Below are positions 7,358 to 14,977 of a DNA stretch of 16,427 nt, piece by piece. The DNA is from Prevotellaceae bacterium (GTDB taxonomy: Bacteria; Bacteroidota; Bacteroidia; Bacteroidales; Bacteroidaceae), in assembly GCA_021204715.1 (NCBI GenBank), contig JAJPYW010000217.1, forward strand, positions 1 to 16,427. The letters run 5' to 3'. The notes below the pieces were generated by a model. The model had not been told where the DNA came from and made no database searches. It saw only the letters and a list, made by a program, of their open reading frames with translations. A program made the position numbers and the translations under genes. The stretch's first letter is position 1; each line of letters opens with the position of its first letter.

Positions 7358-7843
7358 ATGGACAATGAGCAGGTAAAAAATACGGTAAGGCAGATATTTA
7401 CCGAATATTTGAACGCCAACGGGCATCGGAAGACACCCGAACGCTATGCCATACTCGATACGATTTATTCCATAGAGGGACATTTCGACATCGACACGCT
7501 CTATCTGTTGATGGCCGACCAAGAAAATTTCCGGGTGAGCCGTGCGACGCTCTACAACACCATCATCTTGCTTATTAACGCCCGGTTGGTTATCAAGCAC
7601 CAGTTTGGCAACTCCTCCCAATACGAGAAATGCTACAACCGTGACACGCACCACCATCAAATCTGCATGCAGTGCGGCAAGATAATTGAATTCCAAAACG
7701 AGGCGTTGCAACGGGCCATCGAAAACACAAAGTTAAGCCGTTTCAACTTGTCGCACTATTCGCTCTATATGTACGGGTTGTGCAGCAAGTGCGAGCGTGC
7801 GAATAAAAAGAAAATGAGTACCAACCAGAAAAAAGAGAAATGA
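7358..7843 (+). CDS. Fur-family metal or peroxide-responsive repressor
   Basis: A 161-residue cytosolic transcription factor of the Fur/Zur/PerR superfamily. The N-terminal winged helix covers about 1-85 (RKTPERYAILDTIY, then recognition helix VSRATLYNTIILL at 60-72). The C-terminal dimerisation half carries HHHQICMQCGKI with His98-His100 and Cys103/Cys106, plus a second CxxC at Cys142/Cys145. The four Cys probably hold structural zinc; the His residues and HFDID (42-46) probably form the sensing site. The sequence alone does not say which metal or signal is sensed. The start at 7358 (MDNEQVKNTV) was chosen because the longer frame from 7295 would place a perfect -7 element inside the gene and has an atypical N-terminus. 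The stop overlaps the purA start by 4 bases (ATGA), suggesting translational coupling. Confidence 0.92.
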   Translation: MDNEQVKNTVRQIFTEYLNANGHRKTPERYAILDTIYSIEGHFDIDTLYLLMADQENFRVSRATLYNTIILLINARLVIKHQFGNSSQYEKCYNRDTHHHQICMQCGKIIEFQNEALQRAIENTKLSRFNLSHYSLYMYGLCSKCERANKKKMSTNQKKEK

Positions 7844-9111
7844 AAGTAGACATTCTGTTAGGATTGCAGTGGGGTGACGAAGGCAAAGGCAAAGTCGTCG
7901 ATGTGTTGACGCCCCGGTATGATGTGGTAGCCCGTTTCCAAGGCGGCCCGAATGCCGGACATACGTTGGAGTTCGAGGGACAAAAGTATGTGCTCCGTTC
8001 CATCCCCTCGGGAATTTTCCAAGGAGACAAGTTGAACATCATAGGCAATGGCGTGGTGCTCGATCCTGCGCTTTTCAAAGCTGAGGCCGAGGCGTTGGAG
8101 GCATCCGGACACAGTCTGAAAGAACGTTTGATTATCTCGAAGAAAGCACATCTTATCTTGCCGACGCACCGCTTGCTTGACGCGGCATACGAGGCAGCCA
8201 AAGGGGATGCCAAAGTGGGCACCACGGGCAAAGGCATAGGCCCTACCTATACTGATAAAGTGAGTCGCAGCGGCCTGCGCGTGGGTGATATTCTGCACGA
8301 CTTCGACCGGAAATATGCCGCTGCCAAGGCACGTCACGAGCGCATCCTGCAAAGTTTGGGGTATGCATACGACTTGACTGAACCGGAGAAGCAGTGGATG
8401 GAGGGCATCGACTATTTGAAGCAGTTCCGCTTGGTGGACAGCGAGCATGAAATCAACGGTCTGTTGGCCGCTGGCAAATCCGTCCTCTGCGAAGGCGCCC
8501 AAGGAACCATGCTCGACATCGATTTCGGATCTTATCCTTTTGTCACCTCTTCCAATACCATTTGTGCGGGTGCATGCACCGGCTTGGGTGTAGCTCCCGG
8601 TAAGATAGGTGAAGTGTACGGCATCTTCAAAGCCTACTGCACGAGGGTGGGGGCCGGCCCGTTTCCTACAGAGTTGTGCGACGAGACGGGCGAGAAGATT
8701 CGCGCCTTGGGGCATGAGTATGGTGCCGTGACCGGACGCAAGCGCCGTTGCGGTTGGATTGACCTCGTGGCCTTGAGATATGCCGTGATGATAGACGGCG
8801 TGACGCAACTCATCATGATGAAGAGCGATGTGCTCGACGGGTTCGAGACCATCAAGGCTTGCGTGGCCTACCGCATGGGCGGCGAGGAGATAGATTACTT
8901 CCCGTTCGATATTTCCGAAGGGGTAGAACCCGTCTATGTGGAGTTGCCCGGTTGGCAGACCGACATGACCAAGATGCAGAGCGAAGACGAGTTCCCAGAA
9001 GAGTTCAACGCCTACCTCACCTTCTTGGAAGAGCAGCTTGGCGTGCCCGTCAAGATTGTTTCCGTAGGCCCTGATAGAGAGCAGACCATTGAGCGATATA
9101 CTGAAGAATAA
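7840..9111 (+). CDS. purA: Adenylosuccinate synthetase
   Basis: Catalyses the GTP-dependent joining of IMP and aspartate to adenylosuccinate, the first step from IMP to AMP, in the cytosol. The 423-residue length is normal. The N-terminal GTP/IMP loop QWGDEGKGK (10-18) contains catalytic Asp13; His41 is in the NAGHT motif. GTGKGIGPTY-type sequence appears as TTGKGIGPTYTDK, and CEGAQGTMLDIDFG, SNT and the TGRKRRCGW segment are also intact. The start ATG at 7840 overlaps the stop of the Fur-like gene, so the two are probably coupled. A 10-bp hairpin follows 55 bases after the stop. A long open frame runs antisense through this gene, but the plus-strand product is unambiguous. Confidence 0.98.
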   Translation: MKVDILLGLQWGDEGKGKVVDVLTPRYDVVARFQGGPNAGHTLEFEGQKYVLRSIPSGIFQGDKLNIIGNGVVLDPALFKAEAEALEASGHSLKERLIISKKAHLILPTHRLLDAAYEAAKGDAKVGTTGKGIGPTYTDKVSRSGLRVGDILHDFDRKYAAAKARHERILQSLGYAYDLTEPEKQWMEGIDYLKQFRLVDSEHEINGLLAAGKSVLCEGAQGTMLDIDFGSYPFVTSSNTICAGACTGLGVAPGKIGEVYGIFKAYCTRVGAGPFPTELCDETGEKIRALGHEYGAVTGRKRRCGWIDLVALRYAVMIDGVTQLIMMKSDVLDGFETIKACVAYRMGGEEIDYFPFDISEGVEPVYVELPGWQTDMTKMQSEDEFPEEFNAYLTFLEEQLGVPVKIVSVGPDREQTIERYTEE

Positions 9112-9165
9112 CCTGTAAAGGCGGGTTGTCGATGCCCGTATTGGTAAAATCTTCTTAAAATGAAA

Positions 9166-9203
9166 GGGAAACGGAGGCTTGCCATCCGTTTCCCGCTGTT
9201 TTG
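9166..9203 (+). terminator. Terminator-like hairpin after purA
   Basis: GGGAAACGGA (9166-9175) and TCCGTTTCCC (9185-9194) form a perfect 10-bp stem around a 9-base loop that can close two further pairs. The downstream tract GCTGTTTTG is only weakly T-rich. On the opposite strand the stem is followed by TTTCATTTT, a better tract, so it could act in both directions. Confidence 0.6.
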
Positions 9204-9227
9204 GCAAGTTGTTTGTATATATTTTTG
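9200..9227 (+). promoter_or_regulatory. Candidate promoter for the zinc metallopeptidase gene
   Basis: TTTG at 9200-9203, then 16 bases, then TATTTTTG (9220-9227), an exact match to TAnnTTTG. It begins immediately after the purA hairpin, and the start codon is at 9255, giving a leader of about 20 bases. Confidence 0.5.
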
Positions 9228-9254
9228 TAGGTACAACCTTTAAATATAGAAGTT

Positions 9255-9950
9255 ATGATATATGGAATAGGATTGCAATGGATTATCTTCATTGGCGTGG
9301 CCCTCTTGAGCTGGTTAGTCCAGATGAACCTTCAGAACAAATACAAGAAATATTCAAAGATAGCCGTGGGCAACGGCATGACAGGTGCTGATGTGGCATT
9401 GAAGATGCTGCACGACAACGGCATTTATGACGTGCGAATTACCCACGTAGCCGGCCAACTAACCGACCATTACAACCCCACCAACAAAACGGTGAACTTG
9501 AGCGAGGGGGTGTATGGCAGTACCAGCGTCATGGCCGCCGCCGTGGCCGCCCATGAATGCGGACATGCCGTGCAACACGCGCGCGCATACGCCCCGCTGA
9601 CCATGCGCAGCAAGTTGGTGCCGGTCGTTTCCTTCGCCTCGAACATCATGTCGTGGGTGTTGTTGGCAGGCATCTTGTTGTTGAATGTCTTTCCGCAACT
9701 GTTGTTGGCCGGCATCATCCTCTTTGCCACGACCACGCTATTCAGTTTCATCACTTTGCCTGTCGAAATCAACGCCAGCCATCGCGCGCTGGTATGGTTG
9801 AACCGTTCGGGCATCACCAACGCCTACAATCATGCCCAGGCCGAAGACTCCCTGCGCTCGGCTGCCTATACCTACGTGATGGCCGCCCTCGGGTCGTTGG
9901 CCACATTGGTTTATTACGTTCTCATCTTTTTAGGAGGACGCCGGAATTGA
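9255..9950 (+). CDS. Membrane zinc metallopeptidase, YugP-like
   Basis: A 231-residue membrane protein of the YugP-type neutral zinc metallopeptidase family. An N-terminal membrane segment (about 5-24) is followed by a soluble part with the zinc motif HECGH at 100-104 (His100, Glu101, His104). Two hydrophobic segments follow at about 122-168, then PVEINASHRA with Glu171 as the likely third zinc ligand, and a C-terminal membrane segment (about 206-227). The substrate is not known from the sequence; family members are presumed to act at the inner membrane, in quality control or on small membrane proteins. It has its own candidate promoter and no Shine-Dalgarno. It converges on the minus-strand cluster ending at 10048. 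Confidence 0.9.
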   Translation: MIYGIGLQWIIFIGVALLSWLVQMNLQNKYKKYSKIAVGNGMTGADVALKMLHDNGIYDVRITHVAGQLTDHYNPTNKTVNLSEGVYGSTSVMAAAVAAHECGHAVQHARAYAPLTMRSKLVPVVSFASNIMSWVLLAGILLLNVFPQLLLAGIILFATTTLFSFITLPVEINASHRALVWLNRSGITNAYNHAQAEDSLRSAAYTYVMAALGSLATLVYYVLIFLGGRRN

Positions 9951-10047
9951 CGGTTCGGTCTAAGTGCAGATAGTACATATTTTTTTATAGCCGAAGTACC
10001 GGCTTGTCTCAAAGGAAGTGCCGTTCATACAATGCATCGGGTTTGCT

Positions 10048-10851
10048 TCACTCAAACAGATACAGCTCGGTGGGGACGTTCCGTTGCAGGGCGGTGAGCC
10101 GCACATCCTTGTCCACCGTAATGCCCTTCTCGGCTAATTTCACCGCAACCGTGCGGTGGGCCAATTCCGGCAGGTTGTTGTCTTTGCTTAAGTGGCAAAG
10201 CCAAATGTAACGCCATTTTCCGTTCATGTTGTCCGCTATGAACTCGGCGGCGGCGCGGTTGCTCAAGTGACCGTTGGCACCGGCGATGCGTTCCTTCAAA
10301 TAGGCAGGATAACTTCCCGTGCGCAGCATCTCCTCATCATAGTTGGCTTCTAATATCAAGTAGTCCGCCTTGCGCAGGTAAGTGGCCACGGTAGGGGTTA
10401 TCTCGCCCAAGTCGGTGGCGAAAGTGAAGGTCTTGCCGTCCGCTTCGATGCAATACCCCACGTTGTCCGTGCCGTCGTGCGGCACCTCGAAGGCTTCGAT
10501 GTGGAAGTCGCGTAACTGCAGGGGCGTTCCTTTCTCTATGTAATGCCGGGAAGTTTGGAGCCGCTTTGTCGAATGGTGCCCCATATCGATACCCTCGTGT
10601 GTGCGCCGGGTGGCGTAGATGGGAATGTTCAGTTTCTCTCCCAAAGTACCTACCGATTTAACGTGGTCTAAATGGTCGTGCGTCAGGAAAACGGCGTGAA
10701 TCATCTCCATGCCGATGCCCGCCTCTTTCAAGTCCCTTTTGATTCGGCGTGCCGCTATGCCGGCGTCAATCAAAATGCCGTAACGTTCCGTACCCAAGTA
10801 GTAGCAATTGCCGCTGCTGCCGCTGGCAAGGCTCATGAATCTCAACTGCAA
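10048..10851 (-). CDS. Metallo-beta-lactamase-fold hydrolase, WalJ/YycJ-like
   Basis: A 267-residue cytosolic metallo-hydrolase. Two-metal site residues are readable: His58, His60, Asp62 and His63 in THDHLDH, His125 in EVPHDG, Asp147 in FATDLGE and His195 in GHLSN. The N-terminal SLASGSSGNCYYLG block is characteristic of the YycJ/WalJ group, thought to be a nuclease or exonuclease-like protein; its substrate is not settled. The start at 10851 is TTG rather than ATG. I prefer it to the ATG at 10836 because family members usually carry about five residues (x-L-R-F-M) before SLASGSSGN, and GAAAGGGG lies a few bases upstream. It starts one base after the rmuC stop, indicating a shared transcript. 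Confidence 0.9.
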   Translation of the reverse strand: MQLRFMSLASGSSGNCYYLGTERYGILIDAGIAARRIKRDLKEAGIGMEMIHAVFLTHDHLDHVKSVGTLGEKLNIPIYATRRTHEGIDMGHHSTKRLQTSRHYIEKGTPLQLRDFHIEAFEVPHDGTDNVGYCIEADGKTFTFATDLGEITPTVATYLRKADYLILEANYDEEMLRTGSYPAYLKERIAGANGHLSNRAAAEFIADNMNGKWRYIWLCHLSKDNNLPELAHRTVAVKLAEKGITVDKDVRLTALQRNVPTELYLFE

Positions 10852-10852
10852 G

Positions 10853-12286
10853 TCAACCCCTTTCTTCTTCCTTATACTCTGTTTCCTCTTCTTCTTCCTT
10901 TTCAGCCGGCAACAACCTTGCTGAAATGCGTTTTTTAGGCGTGAGGCTCATGTTTTTCAATAATTCAGCTTGCCTGACGACGTTGCCTTTCCCTGTGGAA
11001 AGTTGGTTCAGCGCTTTCTCATAATCACTTTGTAAAACAGATACACGGTCGCCTAAAGTCAAGAAAGTATCGGTAAAGCCCACGATTTTCTCATAAAGGG
11101 AGGTGCCCCGTTCAATAATGGCTTGTACATTCTTAACTTGATTCTCCCGCTTCCACAAATCAAGGGAAAGACGTAGCGCGCTGATGAGGTTGGTGGGATT
11201 CATTAAAACCACTTTCTTGTCGTATGCATACCCCCATAAATTGGGGTCGCTCTGTATGGCAAGCAGGTAGGCACCCTCGTTGGGAATGAACATCATCACG
11301 AAATCAGGCGCCTTGCGGTCGTAACGGGAGTAATCCTTCCGGCTCAATTCATCTATATGGTTGCGCACGGATTGTAAATGCTCCTTCAAGCGTTTCTCCC
11401 GCTCCTCTTTCTCTTTGGCGGCTGTGTAGGCCACGTATGCGGTAAGCGACACTTTGGAGTCGATGATAATCTCCCTTTCGTCGGGATACTTCACGATAAC
11501 GTCAGGCTGCATTTTCTGTCCGCTTTCTTCGTTGGTGATGTTTTCACCGTTGTCGTCTTTGAGGAACTCTTGGCGCACATAATGCTCCCCCTCTATCAAC
11601 CCGGACGATTCCAAGAGCCGTTCCAAGATCATCTCACCCCAGTCGCCCTGTATCTTCGAGTCTCCTTTCAGCGCGCGCGTCAAGTTGTCGGCGTCTTCAC
11701 TCAAGCGGTTGTTCAGTTCCACCAATTGCTTGATATGTTCACTCAACGAGTTGCGCTCTTTTGCTTCGGTGAAATATACCTCCTCTACCTTCTGACGGAA
11801 ATCCTTTATCTTTTCTTCAAACGGACGCAGCAGGTTGCCTATATGCTCTTCATTCAGTTTCTTGAAGTCTTCGCTCTTGCTATTGAATATTTTATTGGAC
11901 AGGTTCTCGAATTCCTCTTTCAGGTGTGCAATCTGGTCGTCAAACTGTTTTTGTTGCTGTTTGATACGTTCGTCCGCAAGCTCTTTTTCAAGCTTGACGC
12001 TCTCCTCGGCACTACGTTTTATGGTGTTGATGCGTTCTTCGGCATACGCTCTCTCCCGTTTGATGCTTTCGGCGGCAATCTCTTGCTCTCTTTTGATGCC
12101 GGCCTCCACATTCTCTTTCTCCCGTCTGATGCTTTCATCGGCACTTTTTTGTATTTCCGCGATGCGTTGCCCTGCAGCCCCCGCTTCAACCTTCAATGCG
12201 GTTATTTGCTTGGAAGCCGCCAAATAGCCTATCACTCCTCCGACGATGAGTCCCACCAACAGTAGGATTAAAGCTAAAGTTCCCAT
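10853..12286 (-). CDS. rmuC: RmuC-like DNA recombination protein
   Basis: A 477-residue protein of the RmuC family. An N-terminal membrane anchor (about 4-24, [19 protein letters not shown]) is followed by a long charged coiled coil (about 27-135) and then the RmuC nuclease-like domain (about 140-430). Core blocks include [18 protein letters not shown]-type sequence seen as [23 protein letters not shown] and [12 protein letters not shown]. In E. coli, RmuC limits recombination at inverted repeats; the biochemical activity is only inferred from resemblance to restriction-endonuclease-like folds. The coiled coil is unusual in having about eight 11-residue repeats (38-125). The C-terminus is strongly acidic ([15 protein letters not shown]). 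It lies between the aminopeptidase (95 bases upstream) and the WalJ-like gene (1 base downstream). Confidence 0.93.
   Translation of the reverse strand: MGTLALILLLVGLIVGGVIGYLAASKQITALKVEAGAAGQRIAEIQKSADESIRREKENVEAGIKREQEIAAESIKRERAYAEERINTIKRSAEESVKLEKELADERIKQQQKQFDDQIAHLKEEFENLSNKIFNSKSEDFKKLNEEHIGNLLRPFEEKIKDFRQKVEEVYFTEAKERNSLSEHIKQLVELNNRLSEDADNLTRALKGDSKIQGDWGEMILERLLESSGLIEGEHYVRQEFLKDDNGENITNEESGQKMQPDVIVKYPDEREIIIDSKVSLTAYVAYTAAKEKEEREKRLKEHLQSVRNHIDELSRKDYSRYDRKAPDFVMMFIPNEGAYLLAIQSDPNLWGYAYDKKVVLMNPTNLISALRLSLDLWKRENQVKNVQAIIERGTSLYEKIVGFTDTFLTLGDRVSVLQSDYEKALNQLSTGKGNVVRQAELLKNMSLTPKKRISARLLPAEKEEEEETEYKEEERG
11912..12175 (-). repeat. Hendecad (33-base) repeats encoding the RmuC coiled coil
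   Basis: Residues 38-125 of the RmuC-like protein fall into eight units of 11 residues. Each has a small or hydrophobic residue (A, V or F) at position 1 and I or V at position 5, for example [55 protein letters not shown]. The register never slips. The DNA repeats every 33 bases but is degenerate. Confidence 0.8.
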
Positions 12287-12381
12287 GATTACTTCTTTTC
12301 AGTTATCTGTGTATGGTTGTTCAATCAATGTAAGTGCAAACGGATTATATAACTCCTTCTTAAAGCAATTACTCTTTTACT

Positions 12382-13236
12382 CTATTCTGTCAGAATCTCG
12401 TTGCCCGTCTCTGTTATCAAGATTTGGCTTTCCCATTGCGCCGAGGGCAGGCCGTCCTCCGTGCAGACCGTCCAGCCGTCCGTCTCGTCGATGAATATCT
12501 CCTTGCCGCCCATGTTAATCATCGGCTCTATGGTAAAAGTCATGCCCGGTACAAGCAACATGCCTGTGCCGCGCTTTCCCACGTGTTCCACATCGGGCTC
12601 TTCATGGAACTTGATGCCACAACCATGTCCGCAGAACTCCCTGACCACACTGTAGCCATTGTTCTGGGCATGCTCTTGGATGACGGCGCCTATGTCGCCC
12701 AACCGTGCCCAAGGCTGTGCCGTTTCGATACCCAAGTCGCGACATTCGCGCGTCACCTCCACCAACCGCCGCACTTCGGGTTTAACGTCGCCAATGAGAA
12801 ACATGCGCGAGGCGTCCGAGTAGTAGCCTTTGTAAATGGTCGACACATCCACGTTCACGATGTCGCCGTTACGCAAAATCTCCTTGGTGGAAGGAACGCC
12901 GTGGCACACCACGTCGTTCACGCTGGTGCAGACACTTTTCGGGTAGCCCTCATAGAGGAAATCGGCAGGGATGGCGTCGTGGTCGGTGGTGAAGCAATAG
13001 ACCAAGTGGTCAATCTCGGCGGTCGACATCCCCTCGCGGATATGCTCCGCAATATAGTCTAATAGTGCTGTGTTTATCTTGGCACTCTCTCTGATGCCGG
13101 CTATCTGTTCTTCCGTGCGCAGCAAGTTCCGCATGGGCAACTTGCAGCCCGCCCGCTTGTATTGCTGTAGCTTGGCCTCTGCTTCATCGGAATAGTTCTT
13201 GGGCATGTACCGCATGCCGTGTGCAAATTTCTTCAT
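12382..13236 (-). CDS. map: Methionine aminopeptidase, type I
   Basis: Removes the initiator Met from nascent proteins in the cytosol. From the ATG at 13236 it has 284 residues. All expected residues are present: substrate His112 (CHGVP), metal ligands Asp130 (NVDVS), Asp141 (YYSDAS), His204 (GHGCG), Glu237 (TIEPM) and Glu269 (QWESQ), with His211 (FHEEP) near the site. An N-terminal extension of about 40 residues before the catalytic fold (KLPMRNLLRTEEQ) is typical of a longer Bacteroidetes form. A TTG at 13263 would add nine residues but would place the start inside a perfect -7 promoter element, so it is rejected. The gene is divergent from the HAD hydrolase and is followed 95 bases later by rmuC. 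A second map gene elsewhere in the genome is likely but cannot be seen. Confidence 0.94.
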   Translation of the reverse strand: MKKFAHGMRYMPKNYSDEAEAKLQQYKRAGCKLPMRNLLRTEEQIAGIRESAKINTALLDYIAEHIREGMSTAEIDHLVYCFTTDHDAIPADFLYEGYPKSVCTSVNDVVCHGVPSTKEILRNGDIVNVDVSTIYKGYYSDASRMFLIGDVKPEVRRLVEVTRECRDLGIETAQPWARLGDIGAVIQEHAQNNGYSVVREFCGHGCGIKFHEEPDVEHVGKRGTGMLLVPGMTFTIEPMINMGGKEIFIDETDGWTVCTEDGLPSAQWESQILITETGNEILTE

Positions 13237-13260
13237 CGCTTCCACGCTTTTAAAGTACGG

Positions 13261-13268
13261 CAAAAATA
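13261..13268 (-). promoter_or_regulatory. Candidate -7 element for the aminopeptidase gene
   Basis: On the minus strand this reads TATTTTTG, an exact match to TAnnTTTG, about 25 bases before the ATG at 13236. No convincing -33 TTG lies at the usual distance upstream. Confidence 0.35.
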
Positions 13269-13304
13269 CGCAATAATCTTCAAGGTATAGCGAAATGGGC
13301 GCTT

Positions 13305-13340
13305 TATATTTGTGCGGTTCACGGATAATTCACACCTTTG
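13305..13340 (+). promoter_or_regulatory. Candidate promoter region for the HAD hydrolase
   Basis: TATATTTG at 13305-13312 is an exact -7 match but lacks a -33 TTG. Its TTTG (13309-13312) is followed after 20 bases by CACCTTTG (13333-13340), one mismatch from the -7 consensus, which would make a -33/-7 pair starting transcription about 30 bases before the ATG at 13380. Only one of the two readings is likely to be used. Confidence 0.4.
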
Positions 13341-13379
13341 CACCCGTTCTACAAGCGAACAGACTAAAAACGGACACGT

Positions 13380-14027
13380 ATGGATAACGACAACCCCATA
13401 GCCGTACTTTTCGATTTCGACGGCGTGGTCATGGACACCGAAAGCCAGTACAGCCTCTTTTGGCACCGCATAGGCGTGGAGCATTTTGGTATGGACGATT
13501 TTGAAGACCGCATCAAAGGAACCACGTTGGCCTCCATTTTCGCCAAGTACTTTACAGGCAAAGAGCAGTTGCAAGCCGAAATCATTCCCGCGCTCGACCG
13601 CTACGAGCAGCAGATGGCTTACGAATACATTCCCGGTTTCCTCGATTTCATGGACGACCTGCGCCGGCACGGTTGCCATACCGCCATCGTCACCAGTTCG
13701 GGCGAGCGCAAGATGCAGGCCGTCTGCCGGGCACACCCCGAAATGAAGACACTCTTCCACCACATCTTCACCGACAAGATGTTCCGCGCCTCCAAACCGG
13801 CGCCCGACTGTTATCTCTTGGGTATGGAGACCTTCGGCACCACCCCTGAGACGACATACGTCTTTGAGGATTCCTTCAATGGTTTGAAAGCAGGCTTGGC
13901 GTCGGGAGCCGTAGTCATAGGCCTCTCCACCACCAACCCCGCCGATGCCATTGCTCCGTTGTGCCACCTTGTGATACCCGATTTTCAAGGGTTCACTTTC
14001 GATAAAATGAAACGGGTAGACAAGTAA
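13380..14027 (+). CDS. HAD-superfamily hydrolase, beta-phosphoglucomutase-like
   Basis: A 215-residue cytosolic enzyme of HAD subfamily IA. All four motifs are present: motif I DFDGVVMDTE with nucleophile Asp12 and acid/base Asp14; motif II TSS at 105-107; motif III Lys139 in SKPAPDCY; motif IV Glu163/Asp164 in FEDSFNGL. A helical cap (about 20-85) lies between motifs I and II, as in beta-phosphoglucomutases and related phosphatases. Such proteins act on sugar phosphates or similar small molecules; the substrate cannot be told from the sequence. The ATG at 13380 directly precedes a conserved-looking N-terminus. It is divergent from the aminopeptidase, and the next gene, panB, has its own -7 element, so co-transcription with panB is possible but not required. 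Confidence 0.93.
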   Translation: MDNDNPIAVLFDFDGVVMDTESQYSLFWHRIGVEHFGMDDFEDRIKGTTLASIFAKYFTGKEQLQAEIIPALDRYEQQMAYEYIPGFLDFMDDLRRHGCHTAIVTSSGERKMQAVCRAHPEMKTLFHHIFTDKMFRASKPAPDCYLLGMETFGTTPETTYVFEDSFNGLKAGLASGAVVIGLSTTNPADAIAPLCHLVIPDFQGFTFDKMKRVDK

Positions 14028-14040
14028 TCCGAAAAAACGT

Positions 14041-14048
14041 TACCTTTG
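14041..14048 (+). promoter_or_regulatory. Candidate -7 element for panB
   Basis: TACCTTTG matches TAnnTTTG exactly, 14 bases after the HAD stop. No TTG is seen at the normal -33 distance. It would give a leader of about 100 bases before the panB ATG at 14156. Confidence 0.4.
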
Positions 14049-14062
14049 CAGCGATTGCGAGG

Positions 14063-14120
14063 ATAGTGACGCGACGGTTGCTATTACAAACAGTCCCCGC
14101 TTGCGCTTACAAGTACAAGC
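14063..14120 (+). other. Structured leader upstream of panB
   Basis: ATAGTGAC (14063-14070) can pair with GTTGCTAT (14077-14084) including two G-U pairs, around loop GCGACG. A second weaker stem pairs GCTTG (14099-14103) with CAAGC (14116-14120). I recognise no known riboswitch class. The 128 bases between the HAD gene and panB contain no other gene. Confidence 0.25.
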
Positions 14121-14155
14121 AGTCAAACAGCGAAGTCTTATAAACTATATAGATT

Positions 14156-14977
14156 ATGTCAGGATATATATCGGACGATGCCCGTAAAGTGACCACCCGC
14201 CGTCTTGTCGAAATGAAGCAGCGGGGCGAGAAGATAGCCATGTTGACATCTTACGACTACACCATGGCCCAGATTGTGGACGGTGCAGGCATGGATGTAA
14301 TCTTGGTAGGCGATTCCGCCTCCAACGTTATGGCCGGCAATGTCACCACACTGCCCATTACCTTGGACCAGATGATTTACCACGCCAAGTCTGTGGTGCG
14401 CGGCGTGAAGCGCGCCATGGTGGTGGTCGACATGCCTTTCGGTTCCTACCAAGGCAACGAAATGGAAGGTTTGGCTTCCGCCATCCGCATCATGAAAGAG
14501 AGCCATGCCGACGCGCTCAAAATGGAGGGCGGCGAAGAGATTATCGGCACGGTCAAGCGCATCCTCAGTGCCGGCATCCCTGTCATGGGGCACTTGGGGT
14601 TGATGCCCCAGTCCATTAACAAGTACGGCACCTACACCGTCCGTGCCAAAGACAATGCCGAAGCCGAAAAGTTGGTGCGCGACGCCCACCTGTTGGAAGA
14701 AGCCGGCTGCTTCTCCATAGTCTTGGAGAAGATTCCCGCAGCTTTGGCCCAAAGGGTGTCGAGCGAACTGACCGTGCCCGTCATAGGTATAGGAGCCGGC
14801 GGCGGCGTCGACGGGCAAGTGCTCGTCATACAGGACATGTTGGGCATGAACAACGGCTTCCGTCCCCGCTTCCTGCGTCGTTATGCCGACTTGCACACGG
14901 TGATGACCGATGCCCTGAGCCACTACATATCCGATGTGAAGAACCTCGATTTCCCCAATGAAAAAGAGCAGTACTAA
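14156..14977 (+). CDS. panB: 3-methyl-2-oxobutanoate hydroxymethyltransferase
   Basis: Transfers a hydroxymethyl group from 5,10-methylenetetrahydrofolate to alpha-ketoisovalerate, giving ketopantoate: the first committed step of pantothenate and coenzyme A synthesis. The 273-residue TIM-barrel protein has all key residues: Asp53 (VGDSAS) and Asp92 (VDMPFGSY) for the Mg2+ ion, Lys122 and Glu124 (KMEGG), His146 (GHLGLMPQ) and the catalytic Glu191 (VLEKIP). The order and spacing match the E. coli enzyme. It begins at the first ATG of the conserved sequence. The transporter gene downstream overlaps its end by 20 bases in another frame, so the two share a transcript. No panC or panD is in the window. 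Confidence 0.97.
   Translation: MSGYISDDARKVTTRRLVEMKQRGEKIAMLTSYDYTMAQIVDGAGMDVILVGDSASNVMAGNVTTLPITLDQMIYHAKSVVRGVKRAMVVVDMPFGSYQGNEMEGLASAIRIMKESHADALKMEGGEEIIGTVKRILSAGIPVMGHLGLMPQSINKYGTYTVRAKDNAEAEKLVRDAHLLEEAGCFSIVLEKIPAALAQRVSSELTVPVIGIGAGGGVDGQVLVIQDMLGMNNGFRPRFLRRYADLHTVMTDALSHYISDVKNLDFPNEKEQY

Noticed and set aside
7858..9207. A 449-codon open frame antisense to purA
   Set aside because: The plus strand encodes an unambiguous PurA with all motifs. The antisense product has no recognisable domain and arises from codon composition.
9989..10004. AGCCG/CGGCT stem between the convergent genes as a terminator
   Set aside because: The stem is only 5 bp and the T-run (9980-9986) precedes rather than follows it on the plus strand; on the minus strand it is followed by A residues.
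13237..13263. Nine-residue N-terminal extension of the aminopeptidase from a TTG codon
   Set aside because: The TTG lies inside a perfect minus-strand -7 element, and a good ATG follows at 13236.
13233..13988. A 251-codon minus-strand frame opposite the HAD hydrolase
   Set aside because: The plus-strand frame has all four HAD motifs; the opposite frame has none and would run into the aminopeptidase start.
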